From the NCBI RefSeq assembly GCF_934202705.1, contig NZ_CAKPYE010000001.1:197597-261596 (forward strand): a DNA stretch of 64,000 nucleotides, written 5' to 3'. The notes under the pieces were generated by a model. That model had not been told where the DNA came from. It saw nothing but the letters and a program-made list of their open reading frames with translations, and searched no databases. Both the position numbers and the translations under genes were made by a program. Shown here in pieces: positions 36,808 to 43,234 of this stretch. The stretch is from an uncultured Limosilactobacillus sp. (GTDB taxonomy: Bacteria; Bacillota; Bacilli; Lactobacillales; Lactobacillaceae). Each line of letters starts with the position of its first letter. The stretch's first letter is position 1.

Positions 36808-36868
36808 AATGTGGATGGCGCTGAGCTATCCGCTGTTGACGATCATATTGATTATTTCTTGAAACCAT
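36614..36868 (-). CDS. Adhesin fragment A: YSIRK-type signal peptide
   Basis: This 84-residue start of the adhesin has the YSIRK-like motif YGLRKLSFGVASVLLGTTLY and a cleavage region AKAAVTS, which directs secretion at the septum. After VEGQQTPP the frame is lost at the C5 run and reaches a stop 14 codons on. If the tract were C4 (or C7), it would read into fragment B as QQTPLQQPAAK. Confidence 0.75.
   Translation of the reverse strand: MVSRNNQYDRQQRIAQRHPHYGLRKLSFGVASVLLGTTLYFSSNDVVAKAAVTSTENNHNEVEQVEGQQTPPSTAGSQICCVEA
36654..36658 (-). repeat. C5 run at first adhesin frameshift
   Basis: The coding-strand C5 run lies at the point where the signal-peptide frame must pass to the middle frame; C4 or C7 would restore it. 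Confidence 0.6.
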
Positions 36869-36899
36869 GATATTCCTCCCAATTAAACAACATTGAAAC

Positions 36900-37240
36900 A
36901 TTGTATTAAATTCCTAATGACCATTATACTGCAATCGATTGTAATAGTGCATTTTTATTATTATGAGATATTAAATATCTTTAATATATTCAGCATTTTA
37001 AAGATCGCTTTTAGTGCAGTTAAAACCATCGTCATGGTTAAAATGGGTGTAAAAAGACACCGAAGTCTCATCAACTTCAGTGGTAGAAATAGTTAGTATT
37101 AATTTTTTCACAAGATTATTGATTCATTTGAACTTTTTAACAATTCATTCCCATATGTAATTTTAATTATCCATAGATTATTGAAATCATTGCTTTCTTC
37201 GTCAACCTACCACCTTATTAGAGTAAAAAACGGAAAAAGC
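36900..37240. other. AT-rich intergenic region upstream of the adhesin gene
   Basis: No gene is supported. It should hold the adhesin promoter, but no convincing -35/-10 pair stands out. A weak hairpin (AGACACCGAAG...) is present near 37050. Confidence 0.3.
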
Positions 37241-37260
37241 GTCGACCGACGCCAGCACAA
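37237..37260 (-). terminator. Terminator of the degenerate small-peptide locus
   Basis: The GCGTCG/CGACGC palindrome is followed on the minus strand by TTTTTCCGTTTTTT. Confidence 0.6.
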
Positions 37261-37273
37261 AAAAATAGCAATA

Positions 37274-37375
37274 TTATTGCATCATCCGAAGAATCAACTC
37301 AATCGCCTTTTTAATTATCTTTTTTACGTGCTTGCTGGGCACTATCAAAACTATTAGCTGGAGTGCAAATAGGAG
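37274..37375 (-). pseudogene. Degenerate relative of the prophage 29-aa peptide gene
   Basis: On the minus strand the frame reads IVLIVPSKHVKKIIK, nearly identical to IVLLIVPNKHVKKLIK of the small gene at 40364-40453. Its upstream part has no ATG in frame and meets a stop, and no masked ribosome-binding site is kept, so it is probably dead. It is followed by its own terminator. It suggests an earlier phage or a duplication at the same site. Confidence 0.5.
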
Positions 37376-37395
37376 TCAGTTGGTTACTTACTCTG

Positions 37396-37435
37396 ATCCG
37401 GCGGGGTACCTGTAAAGGTACTCCTTTTTTATTTT
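37396..37435 (+). terminator. Plus-strand terminator-like hairpin at the degenerate peptide locus
   Basis: GGGTACCT/AGGTACTC with a short loop is followed by TTTTTTATTTTT on the plus strand. There is no plus-strand gene; it may end an antisense RNA like the one near 40.6 kb. Confidence 0.45.
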
Positions 37436-37439
37436 TATC

Positions 37440-37760
37440 ATAATACCCCAAAAAAACATCGCCAAATGAAGTACATCTATCAGTACTGAATATCATAGAA
37501 CCAAAATTATATAATAGACAAAAAAGCACCGTAACCCCCTACCTCTAAACAAGGGTCACGATGATTTTTTAGTTAAGATCTATTATTTATAAAAACCTAT
37601 TAAAATGCCTCCGGTGGGGGTAAATTGCTTTTACTATGTTATATAACGTTTGTTTCTTCCTATTATACAGCGAATATCTGTATTAACTTTTATTGTCTTG
37701 TTTGAAGTTGATGTACAAATTGATGTACAAAAATAATTAACACCTTGCTTATAAGTAAAA
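37440..37760. other. Prophage edge, no gene seen
   Basis: No coding region is supported. It holds a CCTCC/GGGGG terminator-like hairpin near 37609-37622 that would end the higBA transcript on the minus strand, and the tandem 12-bp repeats described separately. The attachment core cannot be identified without the other end of the prophage. Confidence 0.4.
37708..37731. repeat. Tandem 12-bp repeat at prophage edge
   Basis: TTGATGTACAAA occurs twice with no gap. Repeats like this near a phage attachment site can be integrase arm-binding sites. Confidence 0.6.
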
Positions 37761-37763
37761 GAA

Positions 37764-38051
37764 TTAAACGAACAACTTAATCTTATCGTATTCAGACTTA
37801 TTTTTCTGAATAGTGTTCCGCATATCAATGTCATTTTGTAAATTCAAAAAGTAACGATCTGAGACACCAAAAAGAATTCCTAATCGAACTGAAGTATCAA
37901 CGGTAATCTTGCGGCGATCATGTAGAATATCTTGAATCCGTGAAGTTGGAACATTAATTAACTGTGCTAACTTGTATGCCGACAGATTTAATGGTTCCAT
38001 AAATTCTTCATGGAGGATTTCACCAATTGTTGGCGTTGGAATATTGTTCAT
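37764..38051 (-). CDS. higA: HigA-type antitoxin
   Basis: This 95-residue protein has an XRE-type helix-turn-helix (NLSAYKLAQLINVPTSRIQDIL, about residues 21-42) in the HigA/VapI arrangement, starting PTIGEILHEEFMEPL. It would bind the toxin and repress the pair. It starts 16 nt after the toxin gene, the toxin-first order typical of HigBA. Confidence 0.9.
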   Translation of the reverse strand: MNNIPTPTIGEILHEEFMEPLNLSAYKLAQLINVPTSRIQDILHDRRKITVDTSVRLGILFGVSDRYFLNLQNDIDMRNTIQKNKSEYDKIKLFV

Positions 38052-38067
38052 GATTCATTTCCCCTTT

Positions 38068-38352
38068 CTAATGGTAATCAACAATTTCAACATCATAGAA
38101 TTCATTCTGACCATGTAGAGTAAAACAAATTCGATATTGAGCATTAATTTTAATACTATATTGTCCCTCACGATCACCAACTAATTGTTCTAAATGATTA
38201 GCTGGCGGTACTCGCAAATCATTAATGTTTTCTGCATTATCAATCATCATTAATTTTCTTAACGCAACCCTTTGAATAGTTTGAGGTAACTTTTTAGAAA
38301 ACTTTTGGTGATATACTTTTTCCGTTTCTTTATCTGCAAAGTCTTTAATCAT
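38068..38352 (-). CDS. higB: HigB-type (RelE superfamily) toxin
   Basis: This 94-residue ribosome-dependent mRNA interferase homologue has the HigB pattern: DKETEKVYHQKFSKKLP, then LRVPPANHLEQLVGDREGQYSIKINAQYRICF. The ATG at 38352 follows an AAGGAAG site; the open frame extends upstream without one. With higA it lies after the endolysin at the prophage edge, a place where phages carry lysogeny-linked accessory genes. Confidence 0.88.
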   Translation of the reverse strand: MIKDFADKETEKVYHQKFSKKLPQTIQRVALRKLMMIDNAENINDLRVPPANHLEQLVGDREGQYSIKINAQYRICFTLHGQNEFYDVEIVDYH

Positions 38353-38382
38353 TCTTCCTTGTTTCCTTTTCTTTGTAAAATC

Positions 38383-38411
38383 ATTGTACACGTTAAACGG
38401 GTATATAGCAA
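38383..38411 (-). promoter_or_regulatory. Promoter of higBA
   Basis: On the minus strand TTGCTA and TACAAT are separated by 17 bp, about 30 bp upstream of the higB start, so the pair is transcribed apart from the lysis genes. Confidence 0.65.
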
Positions 38412-38414
38412 TAC

Positions 38415-38455
38415 AAAAAATAGTCCTAGCAGTCAATAAAGACCACTAGGACAAA
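38415..38455 (-). terminator. Terminator of the endolysin gene
   Basis: A GTCCTAG/CTAGGAC stem with an inner GTC/GAC part is followed on the minus strand by ATTTTTTG. Confidence 0.75.
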
Positions 38456-38460
38456 ATTGT

Positions 38461-39711
38461 TTATTTGAATGTACCGTAAGGTTCATGCGTCCAAGCATTC
38501 CGCACGGCAATGTAACCATAACCGTGTGAACGCGGTTGGCGAACATAGATGAACCCATCGTGCTTTGACCAAGCATCGTACTTGATTGTGGTACCTGGTC
38601 CAACATAGGCAATTGACGAAGAACTTGGTTTAGCTCCCCATCGTAAGTGCAACCATGTTGTAGACGTGAAGGTTCCACTTTCATGATGCCAAGTGTCGCC
38701 CATGTTATCAGTCCAGTTGGATTGGTTCGGTTGAGCAATTGGCTTCTGTACCTTATTCGATACTTGACTACCTGAGCCGTGATCAGCAACCCGTAATACT
38801 TGGTTCGGGTGGATAACGGTGTTAATGGTGGTACCATTCAACTTCGCTAGAGCGTTCATATCCATCCCGAACTTGTGGGCAATGCTCCACCAAGAATCGC
38901 CACGTTTAACGGTGTAGTTATGAGTATCTTGGTGCAATTGCTTACCAGTGTTAGTGGCTGGCGTATTGGTCTTTGGCTTTTGTGGATTACCTGCCTTGTA
39001 ACCATTATCCGTAATTCCCGTTAAATCAACATCGCCATCTAATCCGCCTGCATTATATGTCGAGGTAAATTGGAAAATTCCAATGTTTTCAAATGACGGG
39101 AAAAAGTTGTAATTCGGGTGCTTGGTGACATTGTAGTCAGGATATTCAGCTAACGCCAATGGATATTTACTGGCAATCTTGTGTAGGTCAAGATGGTTGA
39201 CCAAGAAGCTCTTGTAACCATACAACACTGCTGTATACCCTGAGTCCTGAACCCGTTTCAAAGCATACAATACTGAATCAGTGTCTGGGTTACCACTTTC
39301 TACGTCCAACATCACAATACTACCTTTGGGTGTTTGCACCTTTCGTAGATAATAATTGAGCATTTGGTCAGCTTGCCACCGACCGCTAAATTGAGCATAG
39401 ATATATGTGTGGGCTCGCTTGCCTTGTGCAATAGTAGTCGCTACTTGCGTTGGATAAGTATATTGTTCAATGAATGAACCATTGTAATATCCCCCAACTT
39501 GACTAATGGAAAACTTATCATCATTCAAGCCCCATGCGCCATAATTACCTTGGTACTTCGACCAGTCGACCCCTTGGTCACCCTTAGCAGCATAAGCTGT
39601 AGGAATTGTCGTTGTGGTGATTCCCCCAACTGAAAAGGTTGTTGAAATTCCACAAAATAAAAATGCGGTTGCAATTACAACCGTCAGCCATCTATTTAGT
39701 TTGTGCTTCAT
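38461..39711 (-). CDS. Phage endolysin: GH25 muramidase with LysM and SH3-like domains
   Basis: This protein of about 416 residues has a Sec-type signal peptide (hydrophobic VVIATAFLFCGI..., cleavage near AYAAKG), a GH25 muramidase domain (GVDWSKYQGN with catalytic Asp, VMLDVESGNPD, IGIFQFTSTY), one LysM (YTVKRGDSWWSIAHKFGMDM...) and a C-terminal SH3-like wall-binding domain (YVGPGTTIKYDAWSKHDGFI). It degrades peptidoglycan at phage release. The signal peptide suggests export by the host Sec system. Its start lies inside the end of the holin frame. Confidence 0.9.
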   Translation of the reverse strand: MKHKLNRWLTVVIATAFLFCGISTTFSVGGITTTTIPTAYAAKGDQGVDWSKYQGNYGAWGLNDDKFSISQVGGYYNGSFIEQYTYPTQVATTIAQGKRAHTYIYAQFSGRWQADQMLNYYLRKVQTPKGSIVMLDVESGNPDTDSVLYALKRVQDSGYTAVLYGYKSFLVNHLDLHKIASKYPLALAEYPDYNVTKHPNYNFFPSFENIGIFQFTSTYNAGGLDGDVDLTGITDNGYKAGNPQKPKTNTPATNTGKQLHQDTHNYTVKRGDSWWSIAHKFGMDMNALAKLNGTTINTVIHPNQVLRVADHGSGSQVSNKVQKPIAQPNQSNWTDNMGDTWHHESGTFTSTTWLHLRWGAKPSSSSIAYVGPGTTIKYDAWSKHDGFIYVRQPRSHGYGYIAVRNAWTHEPYGTFK

Positions 39712-39985
39712 TTGTCGTATCACCTACCTTTGCATTAGTTGGTGTCTCCACTTCGCCGTTGCCTTCAACAAAACCGCAAAGCCCTAGAATAGTTAGAACC
39801 GTGTTAATGATACCGACTAACTGGTCCCAGTGACCATAGGAAATCCCGCAAGCCATCATGACCTGTTGAACTAATACGATTAACAAGGTAATGAATGACG
39901 CAATCACAGTCTTATTTAGAGTTCCATCAGCGTTCAAAAACTTCTTTAAGAACGCCTACATTAATTTAGAATTGTTGTTGTTCAC
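39692..39985 (-). pseudogene. Phage holin gene interrupted by an amber codon
   Basis: The natural start appears to be GTG at 39985: AAGGAGG lies 9 nt upstream and the GTG overlaps the previous stop codon (GTGA). Reading gives a nine-residue start, then TAG at 39956-39958, then AFLKKFLNADGTLNKTVIAS and two membrane helices as in phi LC3-type holins. A weak restart at TTG 39937 would give an 81-residue protein without the first 16 residues or so. The holin is therefore probably impaired unless the stop is suppressed or is an error. Confidence 0.75.
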
Positions 39986-40281
39986 CGTTTTGAACCTCCT
40001 TTATCGAACACTTCATGTTCTAGTGACTTAATCTTTTGATTACGAACCTTAGCTTCGCCGACGTGTTCCTCAAACCGGTCTTCTAATCGTTCAATCCTTC
40101 TACTGTGTTCCTTGGTTAGATCATTAATGTTATGGATAACCTCTGTTAAACGGTCGATACTGTTTTTCAAGGGCATCAACACATATTTCATCACTAAGGC
40201 TAGTCCCGCACCAACTCCACCACCAATGGCAATCAATGACGCCCACTCATCAAGAAATAATCCAAAAAATTGATGGTGCAT
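39982..40281 (-). CDS. Prophage small membrane protein, lysis region
   Basis: This 99-residue protein has one membrane helix (ASLIAIGGGVGAGLALVMKY, residues 14-33) followed by an amphipathic coiled coil (IDRLTEVIHNINDLTKEHSR ... EDRFEEH). Its place just before the holin suggests an accessory holin or hemolysin-XhlA-like role. A GAGGAGG site precedes the ATG. Confidence 0.75.
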   Translation of the reverse strand: MHHQFFGLFLDEWASLIAIGGGVGAGLALVMKYVLMPLKNSIDRLTEVIHNINDLTKEHSRRIERLEDRFEEHVGEAKVRNQKIKSLEHEVFDKGGSKR

Positions 40282-40313
40282 TTTCCTACCTCCTCTTAAA
40301 ATTGTGTATAATA

Positions 40314-40348
40314 AAAGCGCCTGCTCGCATCCAAGCGATTAGGCGCTA
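40314..40348 (-). terminator. Terminator of the 29-aa peptide gene
   Basis: AGCGCCT/AGGCGCT with an inner CGC/GCG stem is followed on the minus strand by TTTTATT. Confidence 0.75.
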
Positions 40349-40363
40349 AACTGTCTTCGCTAA

Positions 40364-40453
40364 CTAGTCAAACCAGTTTTTGAAGAACCATTTAATTAAT
40401 TTTTTAACGTGTTTATTAGGCACGATCAGCAAAACTATGCACAAATGGTGCAT
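40364..40453 (-). CDS. 29-aa membrane-active-like peptide, candidate type I toxin
   Basis: The product starts MHHLCIVLLIVPNKHVKKLI and ends KWFFKNWFD: a hydrophobic segment with Pro, then basic and aromatic residues, as in Fst-like toxins, although I do not recognise the family with certainty. The ribosome-binding site GGAGG lies in a hairpin (TGGAG/CTCCA) just before the ATG, so translation would be masked. A divergent small RNA lies upstream and a degenerate copy of the gene exists at 37.3 kb. Confidence 0.6.
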   Translation of the reverse strand: MHHLCIVLLIVPNKHVKKLIKWFFKNWFD

Positions 40454-40482
40454 TGGAGTCACCTCCAAACACACACTTACAT

Positions 40483-40515
40483 TGAAAGGAGCTACCTTTC
40501 AGTGTGCTTTTGTAT
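40483..40515. other. Hairpin in the leader of the peptide gene
   Basis: CATTGAAAGG/CCTTTCAGTG is a 10-bp stem with the loop AGCTA. The minus-strand RNA carries GAAAGG-TAGCT-CCTTTC. The plus-strand RNA nearby carries CTAAGG-TAGCT-CCTTAG; both loops contain the self-complementary AGCT, which could allow loop-loop pairing. Confidence 0.5.
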
Positions 40516-40542
40516 TGTAACATGAATTTTCTATGTTATAAT
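40515..40542 (+). promoter_or_regulatory. Strong plus-strand promoter inside the prophage
   Basis: TTGTAA and TATAAT are separated by 16 bp. It points away from all neighbouring prophage genes, which are on the minus strand. Confidence 0.65.
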
Positions 40543-40548
40543 ATATGT

Positions 40549-40640
40549 ATCAGCAAGATTATGCCGGTGTGCAAAATAGTACTAAGGTAGCTCCTTAGGC
40601 TGAACCGGTTGGGGCGCTTAATAGGCGCTCTTTTTTATTT
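40549..40640 (+). ncRNA. Candidate small RNA of about 90 nt
   Basis: It begins just after the strong promoter and ends at a GGGCGC/GCGCTC hairpin followed by TTTTTT (40612-40636). Inside it lies the hairpin CTAAGG-TAGCT-CCTTAG. No credible reading frame is present. By position it could be the antitoxin RNA of the peptide gene, although it is divergent rather than antisense. Confidence 0.5.
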
Positions 40641-40729
40641 GGTGAATACCATTTGGTATCTGCCTTTTTTATGTTCAAAGTCAAGTTACATCAGTATTTA
40701 GCTACTGTTTTGGCTTGGCCTTTTTTGGT

Positions 40730-41392
40730 TTATTTATCATTATTTTTATCTCTAAGTGGGGAATTCATGAACTCTTGCCCGGCTTTTATCAAATCTCCCG
40801 CTTTCTCCACCAAATAATTACGAAGTTCCTCAGCATACTTCTTATTATTGTCCTTAACATAGTATAATTTGTCGTAAATAATACTTAAAGTTGGTGCTTT
40901 AGTAATATTAGGCAAAAACTTATTTACAAGTAGTTCATCAATTAGCCGATATATTTTTTGCTGATGATTCATAACCCAAAATGTATCATTTTGCTTTAAT
41001 TCATCTACCATTTGATCTAATTCTGTAATTACTGTATAACCCCTTTGAATCTCCATTTGTTTTTGAGTTTTTATTGTTTCTTTTAATTTATCTATGTCCA
41101 TTGTTTCGTCTGCTTTATTTACTTTCACTTCATCTTTTAACTCATTTATCTGACTTTCTAATTCTTTAATTTTTTTTGAGTTATCTGAAACAACTTCTTC
41201 TAACTTTGACAAATGGTGTTTTCCTTCAATTTTATCAAGAGTATCTTTCTTCATTTTTTCGATTTGCTTATTCGATAATCGCCACTGAAAAACCACAAAT
41301 ACAGCTAACAAAATAGAAACAATAGCAATAAATGTTTCCATGTTATGATTTATTTGTTCAATTAGTATTTCTAATGCTTGTTCTTTAGTCAT
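40730..41392 (-). CDS. Prophage membrane-anchored coiled-coil protein, 220 aa
   Basis: I do not recognise this protein. One membrane helix (FIAIVSILLAVFVVFQW, residues 21-37) leads to a long charged coiled coil (residues about 45-110) and a helical C-terminus. It is AT-richer than the tail genes and lies between the fibre genes and the lysis genes, where phages insert accessory genes; superinfection exclusion or defence is possible but not shown. A TAGGAG site precedes the ATG. Confidence 0.6.
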   Translation of the reverse strand: MTKEQALEILIEQINHNMETFIAIVSILLAVFVVFQWRLSNKQIEKMKKDTLDKIEGKHHLSKLEEVVSDNSKKIKELESQINELKDEVKVNKADETMDIDKLKETIKTQKQMEIQRGYTVITELDQMVDELKQNDTFWVMNHQQKIYRLIDELLVNKFLPNITKAPTLSIIYDKLYYVKDNNKKYAEELRNYLVEKAGDLIKAGQEFMNSPLRDKNNDK

Positions 41393-41448
41393 AATATCTT
41401 CTCCTAATGTATTGAAAAATCATTAGAAATTATACTAATTATATAGTT

Positions 41449-41529
41449 TTATAACAATCCCATAACATTCATAACTAAAATTATTAAAACCAATATTAAG
41501 CCAACTAATGTGATATGCCAAAATTCCAT
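41449..41529 (-). CDS. 26-aa hydrophobic peptide
   Basis: AGGAG precedes an ATG by 8 nt. The product MEFWHITLVGLILVLIILVM plus NVMGLL is a single membrane helix. It may act with the coiled-coil membrane protein after it or be a small toxin-like peptide. It is too short for family assignment. Confidence 0.5.
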   Translation of the reverse strand: MEFWHITLVGLILVLIILVMNVMGLL

Positions 41530-41562
41530 AATTTCTACTCCTAAATCACCCGCCCATAATAA

Positions 41563-41592
41563 AAAGCCCGCTAACCAGCGAGCTTCTTTTTA
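41563..41592 (-). terminator. Terminator after the fibre genes
   Basis: GCTCGC/GCGGGC, with one G-T pair, is followed on the minus strand by TTTTTATT. Confidence 0.7.
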
Positions 41593-41653
41593 TGTATTGT
41601 TATCTTTCTTCGGCGAGGATGTTAACTTCTCCGGGGTTTTCCCCCTTTCTTAA

Positions 41654-41797
41654 CTAAGCGGCAGGGACGTAGTCCTTACCAGTAATGTCCTTATAACCAG
41701 CTGGTGTAAGCACTGAATCTCCTAGTTTAATGTAGAAGTCAATATCAAACCCCGCCATTCCATACATTAATTTACAAAATGAATACATTGCACCCAT
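41654..41797 (-). CDS. XkdX family phage protein, 47 aa
   Basis: This small protein has the XkdX pattern: an aromatic N-terminal helix (YSFCKLMYGMAGFDIDFYIK) followed by GDSVLTPAGYKDITGKDYVP. XkdX proteins are encoded after fibre genes in many Firmicutes phages; their function is unknown. AAGGAGG lies 9 nt before the ATG. Confidence 0.75.
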   Translation of the reverse strand: MGAMYSFCKLMYGMAGFDIDFYIKLGDSVLTPAGYKDITGKDYVPAA

Positions 41798-41799
41798 GA

Positions 41800-42198
41800 T
41801 TAATTACCTCCTTGAGTTGTAGCGTTTTCTTTAGCGATTAATGGAGCAACTAGCTGCCCCAGTGCTTGGGTTGCTTCGTTGCTCTTTTGTAACTGCGCTT
41901 CTAATGCTTGGTTCTTAGCAACTAGGTTCCCGACTTGCTGACCTAAGGCAAGCAATGCTGGGTCAGCTTGTGGCTGACTATTTGGCATTGGCATCATCGT
42001 TTGATGTGCCTTCACGTAAGCAGCGTCTTCTTCATCGGTTAGTTGTCGCCAACCATTGCCTTCACGCTTGACCGTTGATTTTTCAATCTTATCGGGACCA
42101 GTCGTGGTTTCGTTACTCTTGAGTACGTAGTTATCGGCTACGACGTCAGTGGTGGTTAAATAGCCATCACTGTCAAAACGATAAATCGTTTTTGCCAT
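41800..42198 (-). CDS. Prophage tail-associated protein, 132 aa
   Basis: The N-terminus (TIYRFDSDGYLTTTDVVADN) resembles short fibre-linked proteins, and residues 75-125 form a predicted coiled coil (LGQQVGNLVAKNQALEAQLQ). It lies between the fibre tips and XkdX. A role in fibre trimerisation or chaperoning is inference. Confidence 0.65.
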   Translation of the reverse strand: MAKTIYRFDSDGYLTTTDVVADNYVLKSNETTTGPDKIEKSTVKREGNGWRQLTDEEDAAYVKAHQTMMPMPNSQPQADPALLALGQQVGNLVAKNQALEAQLQKSNEATQALGQLVAPLIAKENATTQGGN

Positions 42199-42216
42199 TG
42201 TGTTTCCCCTTTCTAA

Positions 42217-42657
42217 TTACCACTTGTTATTGTGCTGAACATGGAAATTAATCCAGATATCTAAGTCTTTAGTGACGTTGCCGTTGAAGATCACCGTAAT
42301 GGAGTTATTCTCTTCAATCTGGAAGCTAATGTCGCCCCAGTTGTACCATTGGCCGCTTCGGTAATCACCCACTACGCAGTAGTAAGGAAATTTAATTTTA
42401 AAGCGATCGGTGTTGGCTGGCACATGTAAATAACCTGATCCATAGATATCTGAATAATCCTGATGTTTAACCTGCCAAACTCGTAACGCGCTATTACCCG
42501 GATTAGTTACCCCGTTAGTTAATAGGTAGTTAGTGTTCGGCTGGTCAACCGTTGTTTCACCTCGCAAAGTGGTTGTTACTTCATAAAGTTCTTTAAACAT
42601 TTGATTTACTGGGCCATCCCAGTTTGGTTGTTGATGCTTGATTTCTTGCCGTGCCAT
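42217..42657 (-). CDS. Fibre-tip/receptor-binding-like protein, intact paralogue (146 aa)
   Basis: The N-terminal module HQQPNWDGPVNQMFKELYEV is shared with the two interrupted genes upstream. The remainder is beta-rich (YGSGYLHVPANTDRFKIKF; WINFHVQHNNKW) as in small phage head-binding domains. It has no G tract and is open throughout. It probably is one of three alternative receptor-binding proteins on the baseplate. Confidence 0.65.
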   Translation of the reverse strand: MARQEIKHQQPNWDGPVNQMFKELYEVTTTLRGETTVDQPNTNYLLTNGVTNPGNSALRVWQVKHQDYSDIYGSGYLHVPANTDRFKIKFPYYCVVGDYRSGQWYNWGDISFQIEENNSITVIFNGNVTKDLDIWINFHVQHNNKW

Positions 42658-42704
42658 CGAAATTGCTCCCTTCTCTATTCAGCGAGCAGTTTCGAACCTG
42701 CCCG

Positions 42705-43183
42705 CTAATCAATGTGTAGATAGGTAGCGTGCATGTTATAAATTCCGGAGGTTGCCCATTCGGCATCCTTACTGTAATCGGTGCGTCCGATATACAGTTT
42801 ATTTTTCCCGTTGTTATTCGGTTGGGTTCCCGTTAACCCATACATATTGGCCCCGTTGCCATTAATACCTAGAATATAAAAGTTAGTAAAATCAATTGAT
42901 TCGGGTACCGAGAACCAGTCTAAGGTCATCCCTGTCTTGGGTGAACTCAAACTAGAAACAATATTCAAATCAACTAACTTCGCGCCAGGTAACTGCACGT
43001 AACGGTAACCAGACATATTACTGTTATCTTGAAACCCATTATAAAAAACAATGCCGCTACGCATAAATTCAGTCGGTCGGAGGCCGTCAATTACCCCCCC
43101 ACCGAATTTAGCAATTCGATGGCTTGATTAACTTTTTTATCCCAGTTTGGTTCCTGGTGTGCCACTAAAGGTAATTGTTCCAT
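42705..43183 (-). pseudogene. Fibre-tip paralogue interrupted at a G7 tract (phase-variable candidate)
   Basis: AAGGAG precedes the ATG at 43183. The frame encodes a 30-residue product with the shared module HQEPNWDKKVNQAIELLNSV and stops at TAA immediately after a G7 run (43094-43100). One more G would join it to the downstream frame (GVIDGLRPTEFMRSGIVFYN), giving 159 residues, close to the 146 of the intact paralogue. It is now OFF unless the tract length differs, or slippage occurs, or the base count is a read error. Confidence 0.7.
43094..43100 (-). repeat. G7 tract in fibre-tip gene
   Basis: The coding-strand G7 run is followed by TAA. G8 or G5 would open the full frame. Confidence 0.8.
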
Positions 43184-43234
43184 TGTGGTTACTCCTTTCT
43201 TAAATACGAAACGGGCAACCGTAATGGTTACCCG

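Larger units (their letters stand above)
32151..36868 (-). pseudogene. Frameshifted YSIRK/LPQTG mucin-binding adhesin gene, three frames
   Basis: Three consecutive frames form one adhesin: YSIRK-type signal peptide, adhesive domain, MucBP-type repeats and an LPQTG sorting signal. Each frame change requires removal of one base (or addition of two), and each falls in or next to a C run on the coding strand: C5 at 36654-36658 and C6 at 35034-35039. With both repaired, the protein would be about 1571 residues. It may be decayed, a switchable surface protein, or misread in homopolymers. A GGGAGGA site precedes the ATG at 36868. Confidence 0.8.

Noticed and set aside
37311..37529. Minus-strand open frame of about 70 codons at the prophage edge
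   Set aside because: It lacks a ribosome-binding site, overlaps two terminators and the better-supported degenerate peptide in another frame.
37500..37760. tRNA gene as prophage attachment site
   Set aside because: No cloverleaf or tRNA 3' end could be made from the sequence.
38433..38837. Frame opposite in phase within the endolysin gene
   Set aside because: It is a shadow frame of the endolysin with no start signal.
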